A DNA stretch of 64,000 nt from Euglena gracilis (lineage: Eukaryota > Euglenida > Euglenophyceae > Euglenales). Below, in pieces: positions 37,401 through 51,058 of the stretch. The DNA is taken from contig CP154955.1 of assembly GCA_039621445.1 (NCBI GenBank), forward strand, positions 41,176,426 to 41,240,425. The letters run 5' to 3'. How positions within the stretch are numbered: the first letter of the stretch is position 1; each line of letters starts with the position of its first letter. The position numbers and the translations under genes are program-made. The notes below the pieces were generated by a model. That model was not told the origin of the DNA. It saw only the letters and a program-made list of their open reading frames with translations, and did not search any database.

Positions 37401-40400
37401 GCCCCCCCCCCGCTTTGATGTCAAGTGCGGTACCCCCTTGGGTGGACCCCTTGGGGGGAGGGGCAGGCATGTAAACGCACTGCGAGCAGCGCAGGCAGTT
37501 TTTTGTTTCGTGCAACGGTTTTTGTTGCAGGTTTGGGAAATGGAAGTCTTTTTCAAAAAAAAATTCTGTGCGACCTTTCTCGATTGATTGCCAGATGCAT
37601 CGCAGCCGAAATGGTCAAACCCATCCCAAAATGTTGAGGCGCTGGTCGAATATGAGAGGGCGGTCCTCAACCTAGAAAAAAAATTCCTTAGCAATGGTGC
37701 CCCCACCCATCACCCATGGGGTAGGGCTGCGGCCTAACCCAGACCCTGACAGTCTCTCAAGTCTGGCCTTCGTGACTAAAGTCAAGAGATGGTCACCCTG
37801 ACAGGTTGGCTGCCTCTGCAGACCCTGGCATGACAGTTTCCCAGGGGTTACCCTCCTTCTGATTGATGGGTTCTCAAGCAGGATGGTTTCCCGGGGGGGG
37901 GGGGAAGGAACCCACCAGCACCGGACAAACCTGTCGGGGTCATTTTTTTTATGGCCACCAGGGTTCACCCCACTCAGCCAGCCCAGCGCGGGACCCCTGC
38001 CCCCCCCCAAACCGGGGGGGCTGAGGGCATTTCCCAAAAATTATCGGCGCTTTGTGCCGAAACTCACCCTGGCCTCCGGCCTGGGGAGGGGGGTCCAGCT
38101 CCAGACCCACCCACCAGGCATCATTTTTAAGGCACCTTAAAAACCCTTAAACCCCCTTAAAAACCTTAAGAAAAACTTTTACAAAGGTTGGCCAAAACGC
38201 CGTCGATTTTGGGGGGGAAAGTTATTTCTGGCATCTTTGCACCATGGTCCATACACGCAAAACGTCAAAAAATCTGTTTTTCAACTTTTAATTCTTGACC
38301 CCGTTCGACCCCCAGATCAGCCATTGGCCGTCCCTTGGGCCCAAGGGCGGTCCCTGAGGGGCGGCTCTAAGGGAAAAAGCACCCTGTCCCTTACGGACCG
38401 CCCTGCTAAGACCAAGGACAAGGTGGGGTGGCCAGGCAAAGGTGGGGACCCCCCACCTAAACCCTCCTTATGTGACAGCTTGGTGGAGATGCATTTCTCC
38501 TTTCATCAACTGCAAAATAATTTTGACCCCGTGTTGAACCTTTGAAATGTTGAAATGTTGAAATGCTGAAATGGTGAAATGGTGAAATGGTGAAATGGTG
38601 GGATTTTTGAAGCCATTTATGCGTAACACCGCACAAGTTAAGACCACGTCGCACCACAAGAGTTCCATTTCTCCTGTCAACAGCAAAGCCCCTGTCGGAA
38701 CTGCTTGTTCTCCACGAAGAAATCTGCACATCTAAAAAAAATCATGCGTATGAGTGGAGCAGAACAATCATCGCTTGCACCTTGGTGTGAGGGAGCTGCC
38801 ACTTTGGAGAATATCTCTACAAGGCATTTTGGTGAAACTGAAATAAAAATCTCATTTGTGGTGAAATCTGCAGTGCATTTATTATTGATGCCAATTAAGC
38901 TAATACAATTGTGGCAAGTCATGGCAGAGGCATAAACACATATTCGGGTTTTGTCCCTTTTCCCAATGTGTCCCTTTTTACCGGGTGTGAACCGGCAGGA
39001 CTCATGACCCAACATATTGTTCATGGCTGATATCTTTGTAAAATAAGAGTTTTTTGCAGGTTTCGTACCTGTTTGTGTTTTTTATGTGTGCCTCACTTTT
39101 TTGGTCCACATCCTGCCCGCTGGTGGTGGCCCGCAGTCCTCGTTGTGATGGATCCAGTTTTGAGGGTGATGGGGTGGCGATGGTGATGGTTGGCTAGTGT
39201 TTTCCTCAGGGACCCGAAGGCTGGCATTAGGACTTGTGGTCAGGGATAATAGTGGGGAGCAGCCGACACAGAGATGTATGTGTTTCAAATTTAAGTTCAA
39301 AAAAAAATTATTAAAAAAGAACTCAAATAAAATTTCCCCACCCAGCAGCTGCCTGCCATGGTGTGCACCTCACACCGGGCGAAGACCTCCGGGTCGGCGT
39401 CAGCGTCGAGGTCATCCGCGATCTGCGTCAGCACCTCGAACAGCTTGCCCTTCACGCACAGCATGATGGCCTTGGCGAGGTTGCCACCGCGCTGGTACAG
39501 CAGCACCGCCTTGTCCTCCAGCCCTGGGGCAAGGGGAACGCAACATGGATACTTTGAAAACGCGACACAAAAAAAGCGTAACAAAACCCGCAAATAAACA
39601 CAAAAAAATGAACGTTGCATGTTAGTGTCTTCAAGAGTTCCCCGGGATGTGAGATCGCCGGACACAGGACCTGTCCAGCCAAAACACGCTGATACCTCAT
39701 TCCTACCCCCAGGAAACTGTCATGCCCGAGAAACTTTCAGGGTCCTCATTACCGGCCAACCTGTCAGCAGAAGAAATTTGTCAGGATCCCCGGCACCGGC
39801 CCAGTTTCTGCTGGAAAGGACTGAGAATTTTACCCTCTGGAATTTTTTTTCGTTCTGCAAAATTGAAGGTTTTGCAACATGGTGCTTATTTGGGCAACAA
39901 TTTGCATATTGTTCCACCTCCCCCAAAAAAGCAACGCAAATCAGCAAGAAAAGCAAATTTTTCACAAAATGCACATTAGGCAAAAACATTTTGTAAGAGT
40001 TTTCAAGAATTTGATGATATTTTGATGAATGTTTTTGGAAATGAAATGAATGTTTCTGTTTCTTTTAACAACCTGTGCCTTGTGTGCTTGCCCTGCTAGC
40101 AGGCACCCCCCCCGGGGGGGTTGGTCCAGCTGGGCCAACACAGGTGAAATTCCCTTGGAAATGGCATTTTTGGGGGCTCCTGGCGCCTTCAACACCGTGG
40201 GTATGCAAAAGCCAATACCAGCCAGCCTGAAACCCAACCCACAGGGGGGGGGGTCCATAACGCCCTCCCCTTCCCCGACTGCCCAATGGCACCCCGGACC
40301 CATGACCTCCCTTCAAAGATCAGGCCTGCCAGGGACCCTGGCAGTTTCTGAGGCAGGAGCCTGAGAACTGTGACAGGATCTCAGGCAGGACAATTTCCTG

Positions 40401-43400
40401 ATGGGGGGTGGGGCATATGGGGGGGGGGGGTATGGCGGCGGGGCAGAAAAGGCCGTGGATGCAAAAGATGTGACTGGTTGGGCACAGATGAAGGGTGTAG
40501 GAAACAAAGTACTTTGACTGTTCTGAAAACGTCGACTGGTGCAACTTTACAGCGGGACTGCGGGAAAATAAGGTGGGGAACCAACATTATCCCTATTTGA
40601 GTTCTCCGTTTTTGAACTGTGCTGGCCGGAGCAAAAGTAAACAGTCATCAAAAATAAATAATAATAATAAATATATAAAAGAAAAAACAAATAACCCCCC
40701 CCCAAATACAAAACCCTGCGCAAATATAAAAACCCCCCTGAGGACTTTGAAATCCCGCCCGAATATAAAACCCCCCCCTCCGGCGCAAAGCGCCGGAAGA
40801 AAAAAAAATCGCCAAAATCTCTCCTGAAATTGTGATTTTTGGCAGATTTGGGAGCAATGTTTACCAAAAACGTGTGAAAATTGCTCCTTCGTCCGAAATG
40901 TAAAATTTTGGACCCCCAAGAGTGGGAGTATTTGTGATTTTGGACCGAAAAAGTGACTACTGGATCCCCCCGTGGGGTTTTGAAATTTCCGCCCAAATAT
41001 AAAACCGGGGGGTTTTGTATTTGGGGGGGGTTACCATTTTTTTTTTCCCCATCTGTGACAAACAAAAACGACATCAGATGCTGAACGTTCCTGGCGGGAG
41101 CCTACCTTTGGCCTCAAAGTATGCGGCAGCATCCAGCATGACACTGTGCTTGTTGGCCTTCAGGGCCAGCTGCAGCACATCCGTCTCCTGCGCCGCCGGC
41201 AAACCGTTGCCCTGCCTTCACATCCGCCACATAATCATTCCTTTCGCTTGTCTCTATTGCATAACAAACATGTGCAAAGTTCATTTTTCCTTCCATATGC
41301 TCGAATTTCAAAAGACCAGCAGCTTGTTCCAGGGACATTTTTGGGCCAATGCCACTAAATGAGGTGTTTAGATGTCTCGGAGACAAAGGGGGAACCCCCT
41401 CCAAATGAATGCATTGGTGCGTACTTTTCAAAGATGTGGTTTCGAACCACTGAGGGTAACGTTCTTGGGACGCTCTATAAATTCCTTAAAAAAGGCTTTT
41501 TGCGGCAACACCCCCTTTTTGTGCCCCCTTTGTCATTTGTTTTTAACAAATCAATCGATTTTTTCCTGTTTGGCGCTCTGCAATGTGAAGGAAAAAAATA
41601 GCGTTCAAAGCTTCTTGGCTAATGTTGAGGGTTCCTATTTGTAAAAAAAAAATGCAAAAAAATGATCCGAAAAGTGATTCACCAGGCACCCCAGGCTTCC
41701 TATTCATAATTTTGGAAGATTTGCACTGTGGCTGCTCTTTTCTGTACAAATTCTGACCCAAATTCATTGTTTTTGTGATGGTGAGCATTTATTCCTTTTT
41801 GCAGGGGGTATTCTTTGGGCAGCCAGAGTCGGTTCTCATGGGTGGGGGGGGGGGGGGGGGGGGTCAGTCAGTTCCGGCAGCTTGGGGAGAATGCACATAT
41901 GTGGGAACTGCGCACAATTAAGGTACACTTCTCAGTGGGAAGGGTTGACGTCGAATTCCAAGGTGAATGCAAAACTCTGGAATCAGTCCAGACAAACTCT
42001 AAAATTCTGGAATATCGACACCCTTTTTCTACGATACCTTCAGCATTTCTGGGTGAAAGGCGGAATGAAGGTTTGGCAGCACCTTTCGTTGGGGCTGGTG
42101 TGATACGCACCGCCACCATCTCCAAAATTGCCTTTTGAAATTTGCATTTTGCCAGCCGTTTGGCCATTTAGCCCTCTAGCACGCCCTCTTTTGCTGCCCC
42201 CACTTCACAGTCAAACCGAAAATGGGGCCCACGGTCAGAGAAACCCGCTTCCCTTTCTGTTGATCCCGCGGGGCGCACCATGTCCTCGTTCTTGGCGATG
42301 CTGATGGCCCGGCGGTACGCCTGGGCAACGGTGAAGTACTGAATAGCCTCCCGGCGCCAGAGCCCGGCGGGGGCCGGCCCGGACCTCGGGCAGCGGCCAC
42401 ACGCTGGTGTTGTGCGCTGTGTCTGTGTGCCTCCGCCCCGCCAGTGGGGTACAGCCAAGCCCCGTTCAAAGCACAGAGCCCCGAGCGGAAGCTGGGGTCT
42501 CTCGCCGGCTCTTCCGTCTTGGCAGAAAAAAGAATGGTATCAAGTTTTGGAGCCCGTCAGCAGTCACAGGTAAGTATGACTGCTAACAGTTACCCGTTAC
42601 TTCTTCGAAGCTGGGTTCTTCGAAATCGGTGCCCGCAAAAAAAATTATTTAAATTATCTGGTGGTGCAAATTTTCGTTGGTTGTGGAGACATGCTGCCTG
42701 GGCTGAAAGCAGTCTGCCAAAAAGTCTTAACTTGGACTGAAAGCTTTCGCGTCCTTGGTTTCTTGATTCAAATGTCCCGCCAGATTGAGCATTTGGTTTT
42801 CCCAAATACCCAATTTTTTTCAAAAAAAGATGTGGAAAAAATCACTTCTTGGCCATTTCGAGTCAGGGAACCGGTTATTTTTCATCGGAAAAAAATATTG
42901 GGGGAAATCGCTCCAAATGATTCCGGGGCATTTTGAGAGGGTCAAAAAATCATTTTCCCCTGACACCGACATTTTATATTGGCGCAAACAACTAAAATGT
43001 GGGGCTGGGGAAAAGTGGAATTTCTCAGATGGTTTGGGCCTGATTGATTTGTGCAGGCCACCTACCCGCGGCTCAAAGCCGACCTCCAGAAGCCGAAAGC
43101 TTAAAAAAAAAATGGTACAGCATTCATGCCTTGAAAAAAGGAGACATCGTTGGAACAGAATCCAGACAAACGATTACAAAAAAAACAAACCACCCTCGAA
43201 TGAGAATTATTTTCCAGCATTCATCCGCTGGGGTGAGTGCTGGAAAAGATAACTCTCATCCGAGGGTGGCACAGGCCAACCCAAACAGGACTAACAAACA
43301 GAAACCCAACTGAACATCGTTGGGCACATTGCTCCCATCGGCCAACTGACAACTGGTCCCCACCGGGGCCCTGCGCGGAGCTGGCCTGAGTCCTCGTAGT

Positions 43401-46400
43401 GGCGGGCGAGGTGGTACGCCGCCACGGAGTTCTGGGTGTGGTCCACCAGCTCCCGGGCCTCCTCGATGTTGTTCAGGAAGCAGAAGAGGCGCACCCGCGA
43501 CAGCGTGTCCTGGAGGGGGGACGGCATGGGTGGGGACTTCTGCTGTTCTGATGAACTTTGGGCGGGGAAAGAACAAATACAGTGTTTGCCAGAAAGGCAC
43601 AAGGCACACACTGCATGAGAGACTGTTTTTCGTCTTTGTCTTTGTCTTGTGTTTTTTTTTCACTATTCTTTTGTTTGTTTCCTGAAGATCTTTTTCACAA
43701 AACACACCCCAGGTTCCAGTGGTACCCCTCCCCTCTCATCCTGTTTGGATCTCAACTTGTTCGTTGGACACAGGGTGTGGGCAACTCGGGGTCTCATCTC
43801 CTAGGTCGCTTCACGTTTGATTACCGTTGCAATGTGCAGGTCAAACGCACTTGCCAAAACGTGGTCCGCATTCGCAGCAAAAAAAAATCGAAAACAGCTC
43901 AATTTGTGCACATGGGCCTTTTTGAGCCTGGACTCTTGTGGCATGTTTCCCACAGCCAGAGCCGGAAAACTCCAGCTTGGGTATCCTGGTGGCCATCCTG
44001 GGCATGAACTGAATGCTAATCATGTTCCTCAAAGAAAAATGCCTGGATGAAACATCCTGCTCGCAGCAGTTGAGTGGCAAATGGCCACGAGGAGCCTGGA
44101 GACTGGGATGGTTGCTGCAATCACACTGGGAATTTATATTTATAGTGCACCCCTCCCAAATATATCCCTGTGCCCCTCAAACCCCCCAAAAAGACCCCCC
44201 ATAAAATGGACCCCCCAAAATAAGGCCCCCCCCCCTGGCCGGTCCGAGCAAAAATCCATGCACATAAATAAGTCTCACCCTGCCGGCGCGAAGTGCCGTA
44301 TTTTTGAAAAATGGGACATTTTTGGGGGGTAAGTCTGCCATTTTGGGACAGTTCACACAATTCAGCATACCTTCTCCTATTTGTCTGGCGCAAAGCGCCG
44401 AATTTTTCGAAAACTGGTACTTTGGGGGGGGGATTTTTGGACATTTTGGGGGTCGAAAATTTTTCCAGCAAAGATCCAGAAAATGGACTTTCCAGCAACC
44501 GACCCATGAAATGGACCCCGGGTCTTATTTTGGGGGGGAGGGGTTACTTTAAACAAAAACACTCAAACTCAAAAAGCATCAGACAGAGAAGGTCCGAGAG
44601 GCCCCAAGGCAATCTAAATCGACAAAATGATTGTTTGCCCCCCCATTCCCAAACGAACTTGGAGGTGCCTTGATGAAAAGCTGGCAAGTGTTTCTCTGTT
44701 CGGGGAGTATGCCTTTGCCGAGATGACTTGCTGGATCCTTGTTGAACCCCAGGGCAATGGGGACGGACCTCCAAAAAAAGCTTGTTCCACAAAACTATAT
44801 TTATTTTGCAGGCTGCTGCTGCAGTTGCTGCTGCTGATCTTGCTGTTGGTGTTCAAAATGTTGATGTTCAAAACGTTGGTGCCAAAATTTCCAAAAACTT
44901 TGCATGACAAATGCAGATGACAAAGAGTTTAGAATACATCACATTTTGGAAACACCAGGCTTACCACATGCCTCAAAAAATGAAAAAATGCTGAATTTTC
45001 AACCTCTTGTTGCACCTTGTAATTGTAATAATTCCTGGGCCAAAAAAAATCACCAACTGATTGTAAAGGAAAAAATGTTTCAGGTATTCCTGGGGTGGTT
45101 ACACAACCCATCTCGGTCACGGATGCATCTTCATTAATGCAGTGAACAACACAAATAATTAACATGAATGCACACAGTGGCCATTTTTGGCAATTTTTTT
45201 GACAATTGAGTTCTAAAACATCAAATTTGTTGATATTTTGAGAATTGGAGGTTTTTGAATTTTGAGTTGAGGTGATTTTCGGGTCACAAAATGGCTCGGT
45301 TAAGAAAGGGGGGAGGAGGGGAGTGGGGTCCCAGCCCTGGTTGGATCATCTGTACAGGAGTGGGGGGCCTTTTTGGACGAACCGGATTACCTAGTCTCCA
45401 CCAAGACCCCACCCTCCGTCTACCGACCCAGTCTATCGACCCACCAGAACCCCTCCTGGGGCCCTTACAAGACCTAGAAATTTGACTCTGGGCCTTCCAA
45501 GTTTCCTGCTTTTTGGGGCAGAATGAGAAAATAATCCAACTTTTTGATATTTTTCCCTCATAGGACCAGGGGGGCGCACAATGACTCAAACAAGTGAGCA
45601 ATAATGTTAATTTTTTTAGCCCCAAAGGAACTTGTTAACTATGTTCAAGTTTCCGATAATCGGACCTCGGTGTTGCCTACATTTGGAGGATCGCTTGTAT
45701 TCGGAGGGTCGCTTCTTTCCACCGTTCCAATGCCATTTATGAAAATTCCTTTATACATCCAGCAATGAGTCGCTCATTTGGGGGGGGGGGGTACAAGCCC
45801 AAGGTGGCAACTTCCAATGTGGAAATGAAGCAGTGGCCTAAAAAGACTTCCAGCCTGTAAATTCCCACCCCTCTCCCTCTGCCAGCTCTGCCAGCGAACA
45901 CTTGGATGACAAAAAGATTAAACACTGGAAAGACACCTCCCATTTTTCTGCAGACCAACAAGTGACAGATGATCGCGCTTTTTTCATCTGCGAGCAATAC
46001 AGACACATACACATAGATGCAAGCACATACACACATGCACACCTCTGCTTGCTCATAGAAATGAAGTGCTACTTCATAATTGCCATTGCTCTCGTTGTAC
46101 TGCGCCCACCAGCCAAACAGCTCCTTATCCCCACTCCGCTTCACATACACCTCCAAATCCTACAGAGGGAGTCTGCCAGAGAGACTTCCAAGAAAAGAAG
46201 CAGGTGTGCCAACCAGTCAACACTGCTGTGGGAGGGGGGGGGGGGCAAAGAGCCACTGGAAGAGATGACGATGATGACGATAAGAATAATGGGTCAGTCA
46301 CCTCAATCTGGTTCGAACTCCCATGTTCAAGCAATTTTTGGCATGATGTTTTGGAGAAATGTAATTGTTGACCATTTGCGACAGCCAGCTGGCAGCATAC

Positions 46401-49400
46401 TTTGACACAAATCAGCATACCGTGATTTGCTGGTTGTCCCACAGCATCCGGGGAACCTCGTACCGGTGGTTGCGGGACGCCTCGTACTGAGCGATGGCGT
46501 TGTCCACATCCCCAATGCTCTCGAAATACCTGACACACCCACAGCGCAAGCAAGTGTGTGTGGAAATCACTTGAAGAACCCCAGGCACAAAAAGGCGGTG
46601 GGTGGGTTGTCATTTGGATGGAGTCTGTTTCAAAAATCAGCAATTTCTTATGCTGGCCAAGGGCAGGGCATGGAACGGCTGAAATGCAGTTGCAGCCAAA
46701 ATTGACACTTGCTTTGCAACACCTTTTGTGCTTTAAACATATTCAGATCTTGCTCCTCTCGCGCAGGAAATGGGTGGTTCTGGAAACTAAATGGCGCGGC
46801 GCGGGCAGCGATGCCTGGCGTAGGTGTAGTGGATGGCCCGCAGGTGGATGCGGTCGTTCTTCTCGGCGGTCTGCAGCGCCAAATCCCACTTGCCCGAGGC
46901 CATGTACAGCACGTTGAGCAGGTCGTAGCGCTTGCACTGCTTGTACAACTGCTCCGCCTGGCCGCAGGGCGGGGTACGCTGGCCTCTCGCGCCTCGGGGG
47001 AAACTGCTTTTTTAGGAGGCTCCTGTGGCTGACCCGCCAAAGGGCGAGACGTCAGTCCTTCCATTGTGTAAACCCCCCCAAAATACCTGCGGGGCCCTTG
47101 CTCCTGGTAGTGGCCGAATAACTTGGTGGGGGGGGGGCCAAAAAAGATGGTTCCAGTGACTTGGGACCCCCCCTTTTTAAGGCAAAGTTCCTTGACAACG
47201 CTGAAAAGGGCCCAAATAACCTGGCAGGGGGGCAGGGCCAAAAGTTGGTTCCAATAACCTAGCACCCTGCCAGGGTATTTGGGGGGCCAAGGGGTCAACC
47301 CCCTTCCCTTCCCCCCTGCGAAGTCAAGATTCAGCAACCTGACAGGCTGGGAACCATGCTTGTGCTTACCAACCGGGGGGGGGGATGGGTGCTATAGGGT
47401 GCCTGCCCCTAGCAGGCACCCCCCCCGGGGGGATAGGGGTCCGGGGGGGGACCCAGAAAATTTTCATTGAAAATGGCCTTTTCTGGGCCCCCGGCGCCTT
47501 TGGCGCTGGGGTCGGAGGGGGGGGTGCCTGCTAGGGGCAGGCACCCCCCAAAACCCTACCCCCCCCCAGGGGGGAGGGGTCGGATCGGGTGCTATGGGGT
47601 GCCTGCCCCTAGCACCCCCCCCCCGTGGGGTAGGCACCCGACTAAGCACAAGCCTGCTGGGAACCCCACACCCTGTTCCATCCCAAAACAGAACCGGGGA
47701 CGTTGGTGGGGACAGACCATCTGAGGCAACCGCTTGGGTGGAAGTCGTTCATTTCCTTCTCTTTGAAGCTTGGGAGTCCTTCCAACACTCAACAAAAAAA
47801 TGCGCACCTTGCAGAATTTCATTGCGACAATGAACACAGCATTGGTGTTGTTGGCTTTCTTCGGCGTGTCAAACAATGAAGCGGCATTTTCCAAACAATA
47901 CTACACGCGCCGTGTTGAAGAACTCAGTACCCGCAGCTCTGCCAGGTGTGGGCAAAGCCACCCCATTCATTGCCAATATGCATGGAAATCCACACACCTC
48001 GTCCAGCATGTTCAGCTGCACCGCCAGCATCGCCACCTGCGCCTCAAGCTCCGGCTCCGACCGTGCCAGCCGCAGGGCCCGGGCGGCCTTGGCGTCCTGC
48101 AGGGGGGAGGAGGGTGGTGAGCAGAATGAACCATCGGGCAGTTCCTACGGAACCGAAGAGCGCCAGCTGGAAGAGGCAAAAAAAACGCCGAAAATGGCAT
48201 TTTTTTAACAAGAATTTGAAGCCTTGTTTGCTTTCACGGACAGGTGGACTGAGTTTTCGTCCCAATGTCGCCAAAAAGAGGTGCAAGCCCCAAGCCTTCG
48301 CCCAACTTCCTGGGGGGGGTTTGGTATGAGTGTGGGCAACTTGATTAAACCCCCCAAATAATACCCCCCCCCGGGTATTATTTTGGGGGTTATTTTTTCG
48401 CCCGAAGTCCCGGCCCGAGGGGGGGGTATTATTTGGGGGTGGGGGGGTAATAGCACCCCAAAATTTTCCAAAATTTTTTGAAGACCCGTAGGACCCAAAG
48501 TAGCACCCAAAAACCCCCTTGGGGGTCATTTTTTGTACTTTCTCGTGAAATTTAACATTTTTGGAGGCCAGATGATCCAGAAACATAGAATTTTTTTTGT
48601 GATTTGTACCAACATTTCCAAGTCAAAATCCATGTCGTCGGCCCAAAATTGGGGGAGGGGGGTATTAACTCGGTCGTCGAAGTCAGACCCCGAGGGGGGG
48701 GGGTATTATTTGGGGGGGTATTATTTGGGGGGTGTTATTTGGGAGGAGGGCATGGGCATACCATTGCTTACCGACCCCCCCGTCCGGGGGGAAAGGGGTT
48801 CACTTTCAAATTTCAAAAAACCAGTCACCCACTTCCTAACCCTGGGGGGGGTCACTCTGGCCACCAAAAATGGCTCAACGTCAATGGATTTTGGCTTTGG
48901 CTTTTCAAAACTTCCTGGCCCCTTCGGCGCTGGGTGAGCCACTTTTGGTGTTCTTAAGGCCCCGGGGGGGGGGGGTTCCAGCCTCCGGCTGGCAAAAAGG
49001 CTGCGACCCCCCCCCGGGGGGGTGGGGGGGGACGGGGGGTCGGGGGTTGGGGGGGGCTGGGCTGGGCTGGGTTGATGAAAAACAAAATTTTCTAACACAT
49101 TTTTGCCATTTTCGACATTTTGATGGATGGGGCTAGATCAAGGCTGGGGGGCTGTGATGGAGGAAGCTGTGATGAGGGGGAAAAATGCATGGATAGGTGA
49201 GCTGGGCAGCCCAGTTGGCTGGCCAGCCTGCGACCGGCTGGACCCAACTTTATTTCACTCACCCCCCCTCCCGGGTCGAGTGAAATCAGCCAATCCAAAA
49301 TACAGCCAGCAGTCCAAATTCGGGCTGGGGCTCCCAGCCCGAATTTGGGCTGCTGGCTGGATTTGAGCTGCTGGCTGGCTGGACCCCACCCCCGGGGGGT

Positions 49401-50537
49401 AGGGTACCCTCTGGCTTAAGAAATTCCCTGCTGGACAACCCCATCGCCCCGGGAGCCAAAAAAAAAAACAAGTCAGTCAATCCAATAAAAAACCAGTCAG
49501 TCACCCCCCATGGGGTGGAGCAGGGTAGAAAGTGAGAGGGGGGATGGGAAGGGGAGGTGGTCTCGTGCCCCACCCCCCGGCGCAAAGCGCCAGAAACTTC
49601 TTTAAGGGGCATCAAAAAGTGCCCAAAAATTGTATTCCCCAGTTTTTTTTTCAACAGAATTACAACAACAGAGGATAAAAGGCATAAAATTCCCGGCGCA
49701 AAAACCTCCCACTTGGCCAGAAAGGGGGTCCAAACCCCCCCCATCCTGGGGGGTCTCACCCCCTCCCCAGGGCTGTGTGGGAAGCCCTGGTGGGGGGGGG
49801 GTTGACCCCCCACCTGGAAGGTGGGGGGGGGGGGTCGACCCCCCGTGCCGAAGGATATCTTTCACCAACAAATCGGGGCCCAGAAATACGAGAAGAGGGG
49901 GTGGGAGGTCTGACCCTCCAACACGATGGGGGTGGGGGGGAGGGTCGACACCCAAACCCATTACCCATAGGGATTCAGGATTTCCCAAGCCCTGCTCCTC
50001 CCCTCCACTGCACAATGCTCAGTCAATTCCCTGAGGTGGGGTTGGACACCCCTTACGCAATGGAATGCCCATGGGACATGAACACAATTTAGAACACACA
50101 GGGTTTCACCCTTATAGAGAGGTTTTGTTGGTAGCAGGGTTTTTTTAAGACTGGGGGGGGAGGGGGGGTCCCCCCCCCACCCACCCACCCCCTGGGGGCC
50201 CCCCTGGGGGGGTCCCGGGGGACCCACAAAAAATGGCCGAAAAATCGCGAAAAGTGCTAAAAATAGCATTTTTCGGCGCCTGCGGCGCCGAAAAGTATAT
50301 CCCACCCCCCTCCGGGGGGGGGCTCGGCCAGACCCACCCACCCTACCCCCCCCTCCCCCCCCGGGGGTCCACGACTAAAAAAACCCCTGGTTGGTAGTGC
50401 TCACTCACCAGGCACTCACATGGGGTGCAATGTGTTGTTTGGCCTTGCGAGCGAATCCAAACCAAATATGGTTTGTTTGAATTTGATGAGGCTGTTATAA
50501 ACGGCCAGATTTAGGGAATTTGCTTTGGCTCGGGCAT

Positions 50538-50572
<35 letters not shown>

Positions 50573-51024
50573 TGCACTTGATCCATAAGAACCCCAGTGG
50601 TGGTTCCACTCCGATTTCTATCATGCAATGACCGACGTATGGGAAGGCGTGGATTCCCTAACACCCGTTGCCACCCTGATTTCACACATATTCTTTTGAA
50701 GGGGGCGGCGCTGCTTCGGGACCTGCATGTTGCCCAGGCACAACTCCGCCACGTCCAGCCGCTTCGTCTTGACGCACATGGCGGCCATGTTGTGCCACAC
50801 GTTCTCGTCCTTGATGGTCTTCACTGCCTTGTACGCCTCGTCCATGTTGCCCATCGTCAGGTGGTAGGAGAAATTGACGAGGGCTGTCTTCACCTGGGCG
50901 GGCATCAAGCTGCCGGAATGTCAAAAAAACAGCATCCAAGCCAAAATTCCCACCGATGCACAACGACCTCATACTCAGACGCACACGGCATACACTTAAC
51001 CACACCCACCCACCCTTCCAGACA

Positions 51025-51058
<34 letters not shown>

